Below are positions 1 to 13,767 of a stretch of 64,000 nucleotides of DNA, in pieces; position 1 is the stretch's first letter; every line of letters begins with the position of its first letter. A program made the position numbers and the translations under genes. Source of the DNA: Setaria digitata. Taxonomy: Eukaryota > Nematoda > Chromadorea > Rhabditida > Setariidae. Location of the stretch: positions 310,001-374,000 of the forward strand of contig RCAB01000015.1 in assembly GCA_003640385.1 (NCBI GenBank), in the 5' to 3' direction. The notes under the pieces were generated by a model. That model saw only the letters and a list, made by a program, of their open reading frames with translations, had not been told where the DNA came from and made no database searches.

Positions 1-3000
1 GTCGGCTTTTGGGGACTTCCTGAGAGTTTTTGACCATTATCATTATTTTCCCGAACGATGTAAGTTGTTTTTATATTTTAGGCCCTCCGTGAGAGCGAAA
101 GTCTTTTGGGGAACATAACAGAGAATGATATTCTTGGTAATATGGAAGAAATTGATTTTGATAATTTGGATTTGAACGAGTTGTTGTTGGATGGCGATGA
201 AGATGATGATGATGATGATGCATTGGAAAATGCATTAAGCGGTATTATTTGAAATAATCATGTTTTAATTGTTCGCCAGAGTGGTTTTTTTTTCGGTGTT
301 TTTATTAGACACTATCCACATCATGACAAAAGCTTTCATTATCGTTATGTATACAAATCGAGACGACTGTAAAAGAACAAATAATCATCAAGTAATCATT
401 CGCTATAACATTAAGAGGTTGGGGATCATATTCATTTTTAGGTAAATGTAGATGTTGTATATTTTCTGTTGTAAAATTAAATGAACCCAAATTAACACTT
501 GCAGTGTCCGGCTAAGCAGATTGCTCATGACGTATTGAAGTGTCATTTTTGTGAAAGAGCTTCTAAAACTTCATAAAGATGTTTTTTAAGACAGAAGTTC
601 CAAAGCAACATTGGTAATTTAAGGATCAAAGGACTTTAAAACACCGCTGTACAATTTTACAACGGAAGTTTCAGATAAAATGGGGCCGTGTAGTGAGGAT
701 GGCCAAATAACTGTGAGCCCTCATGGGCCAGTGCGATCTCAGATGTTCTGCTCTGGACAGCAGGTATTACTTGCATATATTCTGTGATGCAGTTATCAAA
801 TTGCTTCTAGAGTTAAAGCGATATTTGAATTTTCTTATATGGAATTGTTTTTTGGAATCGCTCGCTATCTGCTCTTTTTGTTCAGGCCCGAAGATTTACA
901 ATTGCTTCAACGAACAATTTAGCTCAGGGAAGTGTTCGTCAAAGTGTGCATGTACCCGGTTACAATCAAGCTAGTATTTATGCCCAGCCTAGATCAAGTA
1001 GTCAGGTGTTTTTTAAAGCTTCGTTTCTCTGGAAGTTGCAAAGCTTAAAAAAGCTTAAAATGTAGCAGGTTTACTTACAGAGCTTAGTAATAATTTAAGA
1101 TGGGTGATGCTTGCACTGAACGGGTAAATCAAGCAACAGAAAAGTGGGAAGAAGATGAACCTTTGGGAGAGCGTGCTACGAAGGCTGCTGTTCTTTATGC
1201 AAACATTAATTATCCGCAATGGAAAGAGCAATATCCAGAATGGCCAGAACGCGTGAAACATATTCATCGAATGTGGAGATCTTTAGATGCAAACAGCAGG
1301 CAGCAATATGTAAATAAGGCGAGGGAAAACCGAGCAAATAGGGTAAAGGTGAGGTCTTTATCATTTTTGGATAGACTGAATTATAGCTTGGTCTGAATCT
1401 TGATTTAAAGTCAAAATACATTGCAGCAGCCTCGGGCGAAGCGCATTGCAACAGTAACATCGACTCCTACTGGTGTTGTTCGAGCTATCGTTGGCCCAAA
1501 TCGATATGGAGTGCTATCTGGACAAGAAAGTACAGGAGGATATTGCCGACCAGATGTAATGTTTATCTGTTTGTGTGTTATTCTTCTACAGACCTTGTGT
1601 ATATTATGTCAGGAGAAAGTGAATTTGATCTTTTCATTTAGGGGGAATATAATGAACGTTTCAAAGTTCCACCAGTGCCTTACGGCGTTAATGAATGCGT
1701 TATAAATCAGAATACTTCTGCTGGTCCCGTAGATACTTCCATCGTTCAGCCTTACGGAGCACCACAGCAGCAGCACTATTATCATTCCGAGCAGGTACTT
1801 TCATTTCGTCATAGTAAGAATTTTTATTTGTATAAATAGTAAAATGATTCAATGTTATAAATCCTTATAATGTTCTTGCAATGCAACAGTGCAGTCTTTC
1901 CTTTTAATTTATCTCATAATTTCGTTTTCGACATTATCTGATTTATACTTGAATATGTTGATTTTTCAGGAAGGTTCATTCGCTGGTACATCACAACCTA
2001 GACCTTCATCTGTTAGAAATCCACAGTCTTTAGTTGCGCATTTGAGCAAGGAAGTTTTAGATAATTACAGTTTGTTGCAGAAACGTACTAACGAGTTAGC
2101 GAAATACCAGTTGGTATGTGTACTTTCCACTTCCAGTCCCACTTTTGCAGCCAGTCGTGTTATTGAATTGTTGATATCGTTATTCTTTCATTTTTTTTTT
2201 TTTTTTTTTTTTTGCCGTTCTTCCTCTGTTCGTTAAAGCTACGAAATATTGGTCAAAGCATTATGAGATCATTGATTTGAAAGATAAGTTTAGAAATTTT
2301 TTGAACTATTCTCTGATTCGTGGAATATAATTTCAGGCAATTGAAAGTGACTTAGCTCGAATGCGGAAACAGAAAAAAAATCTTACTGCAAAAAGAAGAC
2401 AGTTGAATAAAAACAATCAGCAATATGATGCTCATGGGCAACGTATCGAAATTGAGTTGAGCGAAACCGACAGGTTTCGTTATTAATTTTCTGATGCTTG
2501 CTTTTTAATTTCAGTTTTGGAGCAAGTTGAGGAATTTACTTGAGAGAAAATTCCCATCAGCTGTGTGAGTGTGTATGTTAAGCTTCCACTTACGATGCAA
2601 GCTTAACAAATTGTCTGTTGTAGCTGGTTTTTTTTTTTTTTTTTCAGAAACTTGTTTATTTTCAATTTGTTGGCGTACATGTATTCTTTTTTGACTAGTT
2701 TTGATTTCGTCTGCGCGCTTAGCACTCGGAACTTTTTTCTAGACATTCGCTCACGACGCTAGCCAATGCTATACCGATACGACAGAAAGATTTAGAGAAT
2801 TGTAAGCGTGATATCAAACTCCACTCCTCGAATGTTCGCGATTTTGAAGTCAAGAACAATATACCGCCGGAACTGATTCCACAGATGACACCTGTGGTCC
2901 AACCTGTTGGTCTCCATGTAAATGCTGCACGCACAAAACAACTACAAAGTAGTACACCTCCTACACCTAGTGGCATGGTGTCTCCAAATAATGGTATTCG

Positions 3001-6000
3001 ACCCCCGCCATCATACCCAGCTTATGGTGTGATGGGTAATTATCGGTCTCCCTATCAACTTGGCACTAATCAGATGCCTGATTATAATTCCGGCTATGGA
3101 GCAACTCCAAAAAGTGAATCCGAAAGTGCACAGATATGTTCTGGTATAGATTTTTTTCCCTCAGCTTCATCATAGTGGAATAGTTTTGCTTCCCTTTAGG
3201 ATATTGTAAATGATATTAAAATTCCTACCTGTCATTTTTAACATTTTTCATCGGTTGCAATGAAAGTACCAAATCTATCAATGTTAAACCTGTAAAGGTC
3301 TTTACCTTTACATTTTTAACATTGAACAACAACTAATGCTAAATATTTTCTGTATTTGTACAGATTCTCCAACACCGTCTGGTGGTCGACCGGGGTCATC
3401 GAGTTCAACAGAGTGGCAATACCGTGGCGGAAGGGGGAAGCGGAAAAAACGTGACGATGATCACAGCGAGGAATGCAAAAGACCAGCAATGCTAGGAGAT
3501 GTTGCTCCTGAGACTCTTACTACACAGTTTGAACGGGATATTTATGACGTTGTTGATCGTCTGATAACACAGGCTGTTATTATGGTCGATGGTGCATGTT
3601 TTGTCAAGATTTTGAGACAGTGAAATATTTATTCTGAAGCAGAAGATAATCCAGCATCCCTAATCAAATTTTCTTAATTTTTTCAGGCGCTGAGGCTGCC
3701 CGAAAAAGTGGAATGCTAAAAAAACTTTTGGAATCACAAATGAGAAAGGATTACCCATCACAGAGAAATTCTTTTTCTGGTCTTGAGTTTAACAGTAAGT
3801 TTTTTACAACTAGGAGATACCGTTAAAATAGTCGTTTCATCAATTATCAATTTTCGTCAAGTTTTTGTTTTCTTTTGCAATAACAATTTTATATTACCTT
3901 GTAATATCGGTTTGTGAATATGGGCTTCGAAACAATTTTCATCACATTCACGGATTTCTCCCTTACAGTCCCTCCAAAGCCAAAGAAGAAGCGAACTCAA
4001 CAAAAGAAACTTGGTGTTGGAAACAGTAATGAGTATGAATTATTACTGGAACGAATTTCTACTCAGCTTCGTCTCTGCCCACAACTTCCTCGAAGTGCGA
4101 TTGAACCAATATCTCGCATTGGCCGTTCATCATATACTATGTTTGGCGTTACAGATTTACCAGATCGAATAGGTTTGTTAACCAACAAAAACGTCTCTTC
4201 AGCTTTAAATCTTAAAAAAAAAAAAAAAAAAAAAATCTGATTATACGTATTTATTATCCTTGGCATAAGCCCAGAACAGGAAGTAGCATACGTTTTTTTC
4301 TGTTTACTGATCTTTTATTTAGTCTACAAACTGATTATTCCTCGAAAATTTGTTGCGCTTTTATTCAGATTTTCTACTGAGTTTCGGGAAATTCGTCTTA
4401 AATTTTTTCTTTGTCATTTTTCTTTTAAGATAAACCGTCAATCAAAGGGAACGAAATTGGTGAAGTACGGCTTTCCTTCATGGGCGATTATTATATGCGT
4501 CTTTTTGAATGTCCTTTTGATGAGTCTTTGCTTTATCAAACGATGTCTGATTTCGTGGCTGATGTAAAACTACCAATTCTCTATAGGTTTGATTTATTTT
4601 TTCTCTCGTCCCGTTTTAAAATCGATTTTTCATCTATGCTTAAAGTTTACAATTGTTAGAAAATTCCGATTCACGTGAAAGTTATTGATCATTTTTAGAA
4701 CAAGGTGCTTAGTTCCAAGAGGAATGCAAGAAAGAGAAAAGCCTGTAAGTAAAATGCGAGCACTCTCGGTAGTTCGTCGTTCTGGTTCTCCTCCTTTACG
4801 GCAAATTTCAAGAATACCTGAATCAATAGTCCCAGAAGCACCACCAAGACATGCATTTCTCAAGGTTTGTGAAATTGGCTGGTTCTTATTTTGCTTTATT
4901 AATCAGATTATGAATTAACTATGGTTATGAATACATAAAAATACATTATTTTTTAATTTTTATAAATTTCCATCTATAAACAAACTGCAGACTATTTTAA
5001 TATGACAGAAAAAGTATGATATGAAAGGTAAATAGTGATTTCAAATGATGTTGTGACCTCTGAATTAATAATTGCTTGAGCGATATTGATTTGAATTATT
5101 GGGAATTCTCAGTAATTCATTTAACTTAAGTTTTAATTAATTGATTTCTATATTAGAGTAGAATTTTTAAGTGCATTTCAAGTGAAAACTTATCATTTAA
5201 TATTTCGGTTTCCATCGCATATTTTTATAGATATGTTTCAGAAGCGCGAATCGCCAAAAAAAGTAGAAGTCAATATTATATTCGAAGGTCCGGAAAGCAA
5301 TCTCGATGCTGAAGCAGGATTGAGGCAGTTAATGGTACTTTTAGGCATGGAACAGTTGCCAGATTATGAATTTGATACTCCACCTCAAACTCCTGAACCT
5401 TCAAAACGTTAGTGTTAAAAAAATTTTCTCTTTTCATGAATCTTTTTAAAGTAATGATTTTTTTTGCAAAATGTTTTTATAATGTTTTTGATCTGGTCGG
5501 GAACCTATAATATCAATTAAAAGTTAAGAAAAGAAACTGCTAATAAGTTTTTGAAAAATATTACGTAAGCTTGATTAGTAGTATTTCAGGCTAAAATCCC
5601 ACAGATATTTATTAGAAATGCAAACGAAACATTTATATTTTGGGTTGGTTGAGCTGCGTTAAAAAAATATTATTTGATTAAATAGTTGTCTTATTAGGTT
5701 AAAGAAAATATTGTCTATAAGACGCATCTTTTGTTCAGTGAAGTAACTTTGTTTAAGGTGACCTTAGTGAAATACAAAAGACGGAATCACCGGTAACTGA
5801 TGATTTCACATGTCGTCATTGTGCTGCTCTAACTGACCAGCCTGCTGTGAGGCAAACAGCACGCCAGCTTGGAATTGTCGATCATGAGGTTCGTTGCAAT
5901 GATTTTTTATTGTCTTAGTGTTAGAGTTGGATTTAACAGATTTGATTCACATTGTTGCAGCCAAAAGACGAGACACTAGCTTTTTGCTCAATGAATTGTT

Positions 6001-9000
6001 ATTATAATTACATGGCCAATGCGAAAGCTTCACTGTCACCAGAGGATCTTTCGGTTTGTACTATTGTTTCTGTACATGCCTTTTTCTTTGCTTCTTTTTT
6101 ATATTCCAGTTTGACAGTGCTCTGAATTCCAGAGAGCAGAGCGTTTTATTGGTGCTGAAACATTAGCTAAACTTCGACAAGCAAGCGCTGATAATTTTGC
6201 GAAATATCTCCATCTCGGGAAAGTAAGTTATCAGTTTGTATAATATACTGAAATTTTTTGATTGCGTGCTGCACTCTTTTCTTGGTTGGCTTGAAGCTTT
6301 TGCATCATTATTCAGTCGAGTTGAGGTTGAACAAAGCTGTTCTAAATGTCTTTTATTTTTGTTTCTTTCCTTTTCTATTCTCTCTTTTGAATGTTACATA
6401 GTTTAAGGGGCAATTGGAATCACCTGGAAGTTCAAATATATGCTCACCGTTGAGTGACGGTCGTGTTGAGCCAGATTTGAAAAACAATGTTCAGGTTCGA
6501 TTTTTTGACAAAGTTTCTCTTCTTTTTTTAAGCTGTTGTTATGAAACCAGTGCTTTGAATTGAAGGTAAACTCAACAAATCTATTATAGATAATTCAAGC
6601 TCGAGAGCTCTCATTAATGGGAGATCAAAATATTCAGAAGACTTTGGAGAAAAAGTGGAAAGGACAACTGTGGACGCAGTATGATGCAACGATTTTGGAA
6701 AGTTTTCGGGAATTATCAGTTCAAGCACGACAGGTAGATAAAGAATCATATTTGGCTTTTTTTTATCACCTGATTTTAATACTCGCTTGTGCTTCAAATT
6801 CTGTAAAGTTTCTTGGAAGAATTTTACTTCATATTTTTAGAAGCAGTTGGCTCTCGATCTTCAGGGAGTTCTACGTTCCCGTGGTATAGACCTTGCAGAT
6901 GACAAGCGGCAGTGTGCATTTTGTGGGCAATTTGGAGATGGGGAATTAGATAATTGTGGCAGACTTTTGAATGCAGATGCCAACACGTGGGTTCACGTTA
7001 ATTGTGCACTGTGGTCTGAAGAGGTCGGTTTGATTAGAAGTTCATTCAGTTAGAGTTCTATAAGATGAAAAGATTTTGATACTTCTAAAATCTTCGGAAA
7101 TATTTAAAATCTACAGGTTTATGAGACAGCTGCTGGGGCTCTCATCAACATAGAAGATGCTCTGAGACGGGCAGCAAACGTGGTCTGTTCAGTTTGTCAG
7201 CTTATGGGTGCTTCCCTAAGGTGTTACAAACTTAACTGTGAAAAACATTTCCACTTTTTTTGCGCAAAATCGACAAGAGGAAAATTTATGAAAGATAAGG
7301 TTAAGTTTGGTTTTTGTTCATTTATTTATTTTTTTAGATATATTTATTATTCCTTTTCCTTCCTTGTATTTGTCTATATTTCACTTTAATTCAACTTTGT
7401 CTATGTTCAGACTTTTATTTGCGAAGAGCATGATGATTATCGTATGGACTTGGTACTCGACCAATTGAAAGCGTTGCGCCGTATTTATGTCGATCGTGAA
7501 GAAAACCAGTTGATAGCAAAATTATTTCACAGTGAAGCTGATCGACTGGTACTTCGTGTGGGTAGCCTTATATTTATTCACATTGGACAGCTGCTTCCAG
7601 AACAGTTAAAAGCGTTCCATAATTCGGATCATATATTTCCGGTTAGTTCAGTTTTTAGAATATGTGGCTTTATTTTTTTGCTGGATTGTAAATTAAAGTC
7701 ATAGAAATGAGTGGTTTCAGATCGGATACAGTGTGAGACGGATTTTTTGGTCCCTGACCAGTCCCACTGATCGTATCCAGTATCAGTGCACAATATGTGA
7801 TAAAGCATCAGCACCAGAATTCGTAATTTCGTACGAGGGTGGCCAAGAAATTCGAGAGACTTCGGCGTCAGGTATAGTGGCCATGTACTTGTAAGTGTAT
7901 ATTCAGCATTCCCTTGTATATTTTTAGTTTCTAAATGTTCATCGTCGATTTTAGCTGCTTGGAATCATATATTAATGGAAGTAGAAAGAACGCGAGATAA
8001 AGACGATGGATTATTGCGTTTATTTCCAACAAACCTTTCTGGTGATGGCTTATTTGGTCTTACGGAAGCAGCTGTTTCAAAAATGACGGAGTCGGTAAGA
8101 ATGAATTTTTTTTAGTATCCATCGCGAATTTTATTAGAATCAATAAAGTTGTTGTCATTAACAATATTAAAAATGAAAAGAGAGTAGAAACTTTCAAAAT
8201 ATATTTTTTAACTTGTTAATTTCAGTTGCCAGGAGTAGATCAGCTAATAACCTATACTTTTAAACACGGAGGAGTTCCATTGATGGACTTACCTCTAGCA
8301 GTCAATCCAAGTGGCTGTGCGAGATGTGAACCTAGGTTTCGAACACTTATCAAACATCGTCGTCGTAATCAACCAGCAACAGCAGCCGTGCGGTCATCTG
8401 TCAGTACCGATGCACTTTCACGTGACACCAGAAGTTTGTTATTTTTTGTTTCATGATTTAAAAGTCTGGAAAACCATTTTTTCTTTTTCACCATATTTTA
8501 AAAAATCAAAGTTATCAACACAATGTTTTTATTTTAAGCAGTTTTTGGTTTGCATGCTGACCAGAATTTTTATTGAATTTCAGCGCGCAGCAGTAGCAGT
8601 TCATTATCCAGTGCAATAGATGTGACCACAGGTCGTGGCTCATGCAGCACAACATTAGATTGTTATGGTGGGCGATGGGAACCTGGACAGCTTAGTACAG
8701 CTTACTATTCACAATATCAAAAAATGAAAAAGGAATGGAAAAATACTGTATACTTGGCACGTTCACGTATTCAGGGTTTAGGATTATACGCATCACGAGA
8801 TATTGAGATGAATTCGATGATTATCGAATACAAAGGCGAAGTGATACGTAGTGAAGTTAGTTTTTAGAATTTGAGCTTGAATATAATCTTTTTGGGATGT
8901 CAAAAATATGCTATGTTTATAGAACAGACGAAGTTCTTTTCGAATTAAGTATATCACTGTTTTTCTAAGATGTATTGCATATTGCAGCTTTTTCTTCCCG

Positions 9001-9620
9001 TAATTCACATATGCCTCATAGCAGCAGTGCAAATGTTTTATAAAATAATAAATAATGGAATGCTTGAAGGTTGGCGAAATGCGTGAAAAAAAATATGAAG
9101 CCCAGAATCGAGGTGTGTACATGTTTCGTATAGATGACGAAAGACTTATTGATGCAACGATGGCTGGTGGCCCAGCACGATATATCAATCACTCGTGTGA
9201 CCCAAACTGCAGTACACGTTTGGTAGATTCGGGTCCATGTGGTGATGACAAAAAGATTATCATTATTGCTAATAGACCAATCAGCGCCGGAGAAGAGGTA
9301 GATATTTCGATCTAAAAAAAATTAATGCTTTCATTATATTGAGTGTATTCCCAATCTTTCTACAGCAAACGAATTTTATTTGAAAATACAAAAATGGAAT
9401 TAGAGATAATTATTAATATTTTTCGTTTATCATTTTGCAACCATCTAATTATTTTTTAATGTTGACAGTCTGTGCTAGTAAACTACTGAATTTAGTAAAG
9501 TTATTTGCGGAAATCACTTTTTTTCAGTTAACGTATGACTACCAATTCGATATTGAAGATGCAGCTGATAAGATTCCTTGTTTGTGCGGTGCACCCAACT
9601 GCCAAAAATGGATGAATTAA
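1..9620 (+). CDS. set-16: KMT2C/KMT2D-type histone H3K4 methyltransferase, 3' part
   Basis: Catalytic subunit of a COMPASS-like nuclear complex that methylates H3K4 at enhancers and promoters. I rebuilt 29 exons that keep one frame from 82 to the TAA at 9618-9620 (1616 codons): 82-241, 675-763, 886-1005, 1100-1348, 1427-1555, 1642-1794, 1970-2113, 2337-2473, 2743-3143, 3364-3591, 3687-3794, 3969-4172, 4430-4586, 4699-4864, 5242-5407, 5758-5888, 5961-6053, 6133-6222, 6402-6494, 6590-6733, 6841-7023, 7117-7299, 7411-7641, 7721-7871, 7955-8094, 8226-8433, 8584-8855, 9070-9297, 9528-9620. Visible domains in order: an acidic stretch, an HMG box (1100-1348), a basic coiled coil (2337-2850), a Cys-rich segment (5800-6000), an extended PHD (6841-7450), FYRN (7721-7871), FYRC (7955-8330), a GCARCEP Win motif for WDR5 near 8310-8330, and SET plus post-SET (8750-9620). 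The SET shows [15 protein letters not shown] and CLCGAPNC. The N-terminal part lies off the window. The order matches KMT2C/D and not KMT2A/B. Confidence 0.95.
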
Positions 9621-10879
9621 GATCATTTCTTCTGCATTTACTTTTCCGGAAGTTTCCATTTAAATAATTTTTCCGTTTTTTTTTCCTTTTTGTGCCAACA
9701 ACGCGTCTCTTCCCGGATTTATTAGGATTGTAGTTTAGGACAGCATTTTTATTCATTTCATTCGCTGTACAAGTTTTTTTTTGTTTGGTCTTTTTTCTTG
9801 AAGTCATTTTTAGAATTTCTGATTTAATTTCTGTTAGAAAGGACTTTGTGTCATAGTTTTCAAAATTGCTGTAGAATTTTTTGTTTAAATGAACTAGATT
9901 TTCATTTTGGTCTGTTTTTGTTTTTTATTAAAACCACTGTTGGCGAGGAGTTGCACTTGGATATTTATTTACTGGAAGAAAGAACAAACACAGTTGCGTG
10001 GGAAGTATTTCTCGCGTATTTGTGCAATATTTCTTTCGTGCTTGTGCTTTTTAAGAAACCTTGTTAAGCTTTTGTAAGTGCATAACATCTTCTGAATTTC
10101 TATTTCCATTCAACTATTTCGTGTTATGGAAAAACTTAAAATTCTGTTGTTTCACTGTTGGTTTTTTTTATTCGTTTGAGCAGAAATTTGGCTGCTAAAC
10201 AATGTTTTAATGTTTATTAAAATTTTGTACTTTTGATCTTCAGAATATTACGGTTTTTCATTCTGATTCATGAAATTATCATGAAAACAAATAAATAAGC
10301 TGAGTTTCGTAACTGAGAAACAAAACTCTTGTCTTTTGCTCGCGATTGCATACTTCTGCAGGAATATTGACTTTTGTTCGAATTTGAATTTCGTTTAATT
10401 CACTCTTCACGAAACAGCGGTCACTTTCTCTGAAAGTGTTGCATGATGTTTCTGTGAGGGACTTGCTGTGAATTTTTGAAATTATCAGACATCATGAATG
10501 GATGCATCTCCATGCTTTATCACATTTGATAATTGAAATAAATTGAGTGGGAAAATGGAAAACTTGAGCGTTTCTCATGAAGGGATTAGTCGTAATTTAA
10601 CACTTGAAATTGATTGTGTGCTGTAAACTATTATCCACCCGTCGGAGATCGTAGTTCTGTTCCTCCCACCATTTTTATTACTAACTTGAACAAATTTATT
10701 GATAACCTTTTTTGCTGTTGTAAACGCGTTACTCAGAGGAGTGCATATATTTGAACTGTGAGGCGATTGCAACTGTTCCTTAAACTATGCCAAAAGAAAA
10801 GGAAAAGCGGAAACGGAAGTAAAAGATGTGAAAATATCTTTAGATTGTTGATTAAAAGTAAGTTGTTTATTGGGTGGAA
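9621..10879. other. Intergenic: set-16 3' UTR and Gemin2 upstream region
   Basis: About 1.26 kb between two plus-strand genes. It is AT-rich and has no ORF with coding character. AATAAA-like sites near 10290 and 10535 could serve polyadenylation, but none can be singled out. A TCTTTAG near 10835-10842 upstream of the Gemin2 ATG could be a splice acceptor. No promoter motif is distinct. Confidence 0.5.
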
Positions 10880-13177
10880 ATGGAACAGGAAGCCGTTTTT
10901 GATGTTGGTGATTTCGATGAGCGGAATATTTCGCTAAATGAAACTCCTCGAAATCCATCGCACTACTTACAGCAGGTGCTTACCTTATGTAGTTCTGTTA
11001 AAGTATACTTTCTAACATATGTTTTAAAATAATTCTAATAAATCTGAGAGCTTATTTGCTAATGGAGTTTGTCAGTCACATAATATTCCCGTTTCATTAT
11101 GTCTAGTTGGATTTATTCACATAATTAATTGTATTTGAATCTAGCAGTTAAGTCTTTGTATTCTACAATGATGAAACAAAAATTACTGGAAATTTTGTAG
11201 CATGCTAATTAACTTGCAAGAATGGATTTGAATGGAAAGCCAACGTGAGTTTAGCTCGAAAATTTTTTCCATTTTTCATTAAGGTTAGTGTATCACGTGC
11301 ACGCTGTCCAGAGGTAGTCACAGCAAAGGTAATTCCTCAAAAGGTTACATCTTCTGCAATATCTAAGGATTTGCTGTTTAGCTGTGAACCGCCCTCTGAA
11401 TGGTCTCTTATAATGGTAATTTCGATAATTTTTTTACTCAACTAGAAATAAGTTTTTGGATAAGAAATGCTAAAATTCAAAAATTTTGCCCTATTTTTTT
11501 TTCAATCAATGAAGCTTGTTAGCATCTGAGTAATCGAACTATTCGTTTTGACTTACTCATTCATCATTCTGTCACCTTGAAATTACCTTCAAGTTCTCTT
11601 CGTCATGTTTTAAAATATTGCTAGAGTCAGTTTCTGCTTTTATGGTTTTAGAGTGATAAATTTTCAATGCAACGATCCCTTGTTGATGCTCAAAGATCAC
11701 ACTGGAAAAAAAGTGCAGCTTATAAATGGCCAAGTTTGGTACGTAGTTTTTTTTTGTTTTATCAGAATGCTTTTTGCTGTGAAGGACAAACTTCTCTTTC
11801 GTAGTCGCATCTTGAAAATTCATTAAAAAAAGTGGGAAAATCTTTTCACTTTGTAATGTTATTTTTGATCTTGGACGGCTATTCACTGTGTAATGAAATT
11901 TTGATAAAGAATAATTTAGTTTGAAATGTCAAAGCTTGTTTCATATTTTAGTAACGAATTCTTAATTATGGCCAGTGATAAAATTGTGGTATTTCCTTCT
12001 AAAGCTTTTCTTTTTTTTGTACGTGGAAGATAAAGAACACAGCAGAAAAATGACAGTACAAATTAACGTATCTTAGGCTTTTATTACCTTGATTCATTTT
12101 CTTTAGTTCAATTTGACTCGTGAAGTTCCATACATATTTCAGAAAGATCCCGATGAGTGGCGAATATTTTGTTTAGAGGAGCGGAATAGTTCTTTTCCGT
12201 TGGAAACAAAACTTGCTTCAAGATTTGCACATCACCGTGGTAATCCGCCTACATTGCGATTGGTTTTAAGTATGTCGGAACAACAAGTCAATGCTGTAAT
12301 TCAATATCTAGTAGAGGTACACTGTTTAAGCAAATTTCTTTTCGAAAATAAGGGATGAATTCAAAGGTTCCCAACGAAAGATATCTAACTGATGGTTTTC
12401 TAGAACTCTGTAATGTTTTGATAAATGACCAAACTCCTTAAGTATGAAATTTCATGAATGTTTTTCCTATGAAGGAAGTGCGTAGCAAATCAGTTTTCTT
12501 ATTTTACATTTGTAGATGGATATTTTGACCCTTTTTTGGGTATTATATTATATTATGTCAAGGACATTTACTTGACTTCAAGATAGCAAGTCACCTTTTC
12601 CGATAAATTTCAGAGCTCGCAAATAAAGACAAATATTTTGGAATGAAAACCAGCTAAAAATAATCAGTATATCCATTTTTTCTAACCTTAGACAAAAATC
12701 TAGTATTAAGTTTTGTTCTGGTCTGGAAAAAAATCTTTGATTATTTTATACATGTTGACTTCTACCTCATGGGAACAGTTTGAAGAAATTTGATTTTGAA
12801 GTTTGATGCGCCATATATGATTCAAAGCAGTTATTTACTGAGCAAATTTTTCTAGAGTGAAGTGGAATTAAAGATTTTATATTAATGTGATTGCTAGTAA
12901 ATAAAGCTAAATGTTTTTTCAGGTATTTATTGACGAAGGCTATGCGAGACCTTTGTTTGAATGGATATATGCGCTACTGTTGGTGCTGCAGAAGCCATTA
13001 CTGCATGATGTATGCTCAGCGATACGTCAGTTGGCAAAACATTCGCGTATTTTGCGAAATACATTAGACGACAAGTTGGAAACCGATAGTACAATACGTG
13101 AAGAATTTTCATTATTTATTGCAATTGTTGGTGTTTATTTTGAACAGTTAGATATTGCTGATCAAATCTCTTGTTAG
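10880..13177 (+). CDS. smi-1: Gemin2 (SMN-interacting protein 1)
   Basis: Binds SMN and wraps around the Sm pentamer during cytoplasmic assembly of spliceosomal snRNPs. Five exons (10880-10975, 11284-11415, 11652-11738, 12107-12316, 12923-13177) keep frame and give 259 residues, close to the 280 of human Gemin2. Family features I can see: an N-terminal TPRNPSHYLQQ-type segment followed by VSVSRARCPEVV; QRSHWKK in exon 3; and a C-terminal helical region with FIDEGYARPLFEWIYALL, a KPLLHDVCSAIRQLAKH-type helix and VYFEQLDIADQ. The start is the first ATG of the conserved frame and an acidic N-terminus follows, as in other Gemin2 proteins. The last intron (12317-12922) is the longest. Gemin8, another SMN-complex member, lies 30 kb away on the other strand. 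Confidence 0.93.
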
Positions 13178-13767
13178 TATTTCCGTAAAGCTGATATCGT
13201 AAAATCTGTTATCATTTCTTTTTTCATAAATTTATCGAAAATGCCGGAAGTAGATTTTGAGACCTCTCTTGTTGAAATTTTAACTTATTATTTCACCCGT
13301 CGTAAAGCCAAAAAATAGCGTAAGCAAGGTAAAGTTTAATGGATGCAGTAGAATACGAGTTTTTCAAATATGAATGCATTCTATTTTTATTTTCATAGCT
13401 ATTTCATAAATATATGACTACTATTCGGTATATTTTTGTGTTCCATGAATGCATGTTTATTAATAGATTGCAGTAGTTTCTTTTGACGTTTGATAGATTC
13501 GTAATTTGAAGACATTTTCTTTTTTCGTTTTATGCAGATTAGAAAAATCAGACAGTGCATTGGGAGATTTTTCCAATTTCTATTTATCACAGTTTCGAAT
13601 TATCTGGTCCTTTATAAATTACAGTGCTGAATATTTTATCCTATATATATATATATGCTTTTATCCAAAGTGAATTTATATGCATTGTCACTGAGAACAG
13701 AATGTTAATGTGCTGTATTTTTAATATCTGAGTTTCCGCGTTTCATTTTCGCTGAAAATTAAAAATT
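13178..13767. other. Convergent 3' intergenic spacer
   Basis: 590 bp between the stop codons of Gemin2 (plus) and the PTP gene (minus). It is AT-rich, with a short TA run near 13643-13656. It presumably holds both 3' UTRs. I see no other gene. Confidence 0.6.

Noticed and set aside
1100..1396. HMG-box ORF starting with ATG as a separate small gene
   Set aside because: The exon continues in phase from the upstream exon and into the next, and KMT2C/D proteins carry this HMG box.
7872..7954. GTAAGT donor at 7891 in the FYRN/FYRC junction of set-16
   Set aside because: It matches consensus better than GTATAG at 7872, but joining from it runs into a stop; the 7871 end keeps the FYRC frame.
9621..10880. 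set-16 and Gemin2 as an operon
   Set aside because: Same strand, but a 1.26-kb gap and no clear trans-splice acceptor near the Gemin2 ATG; not enough to claim it.
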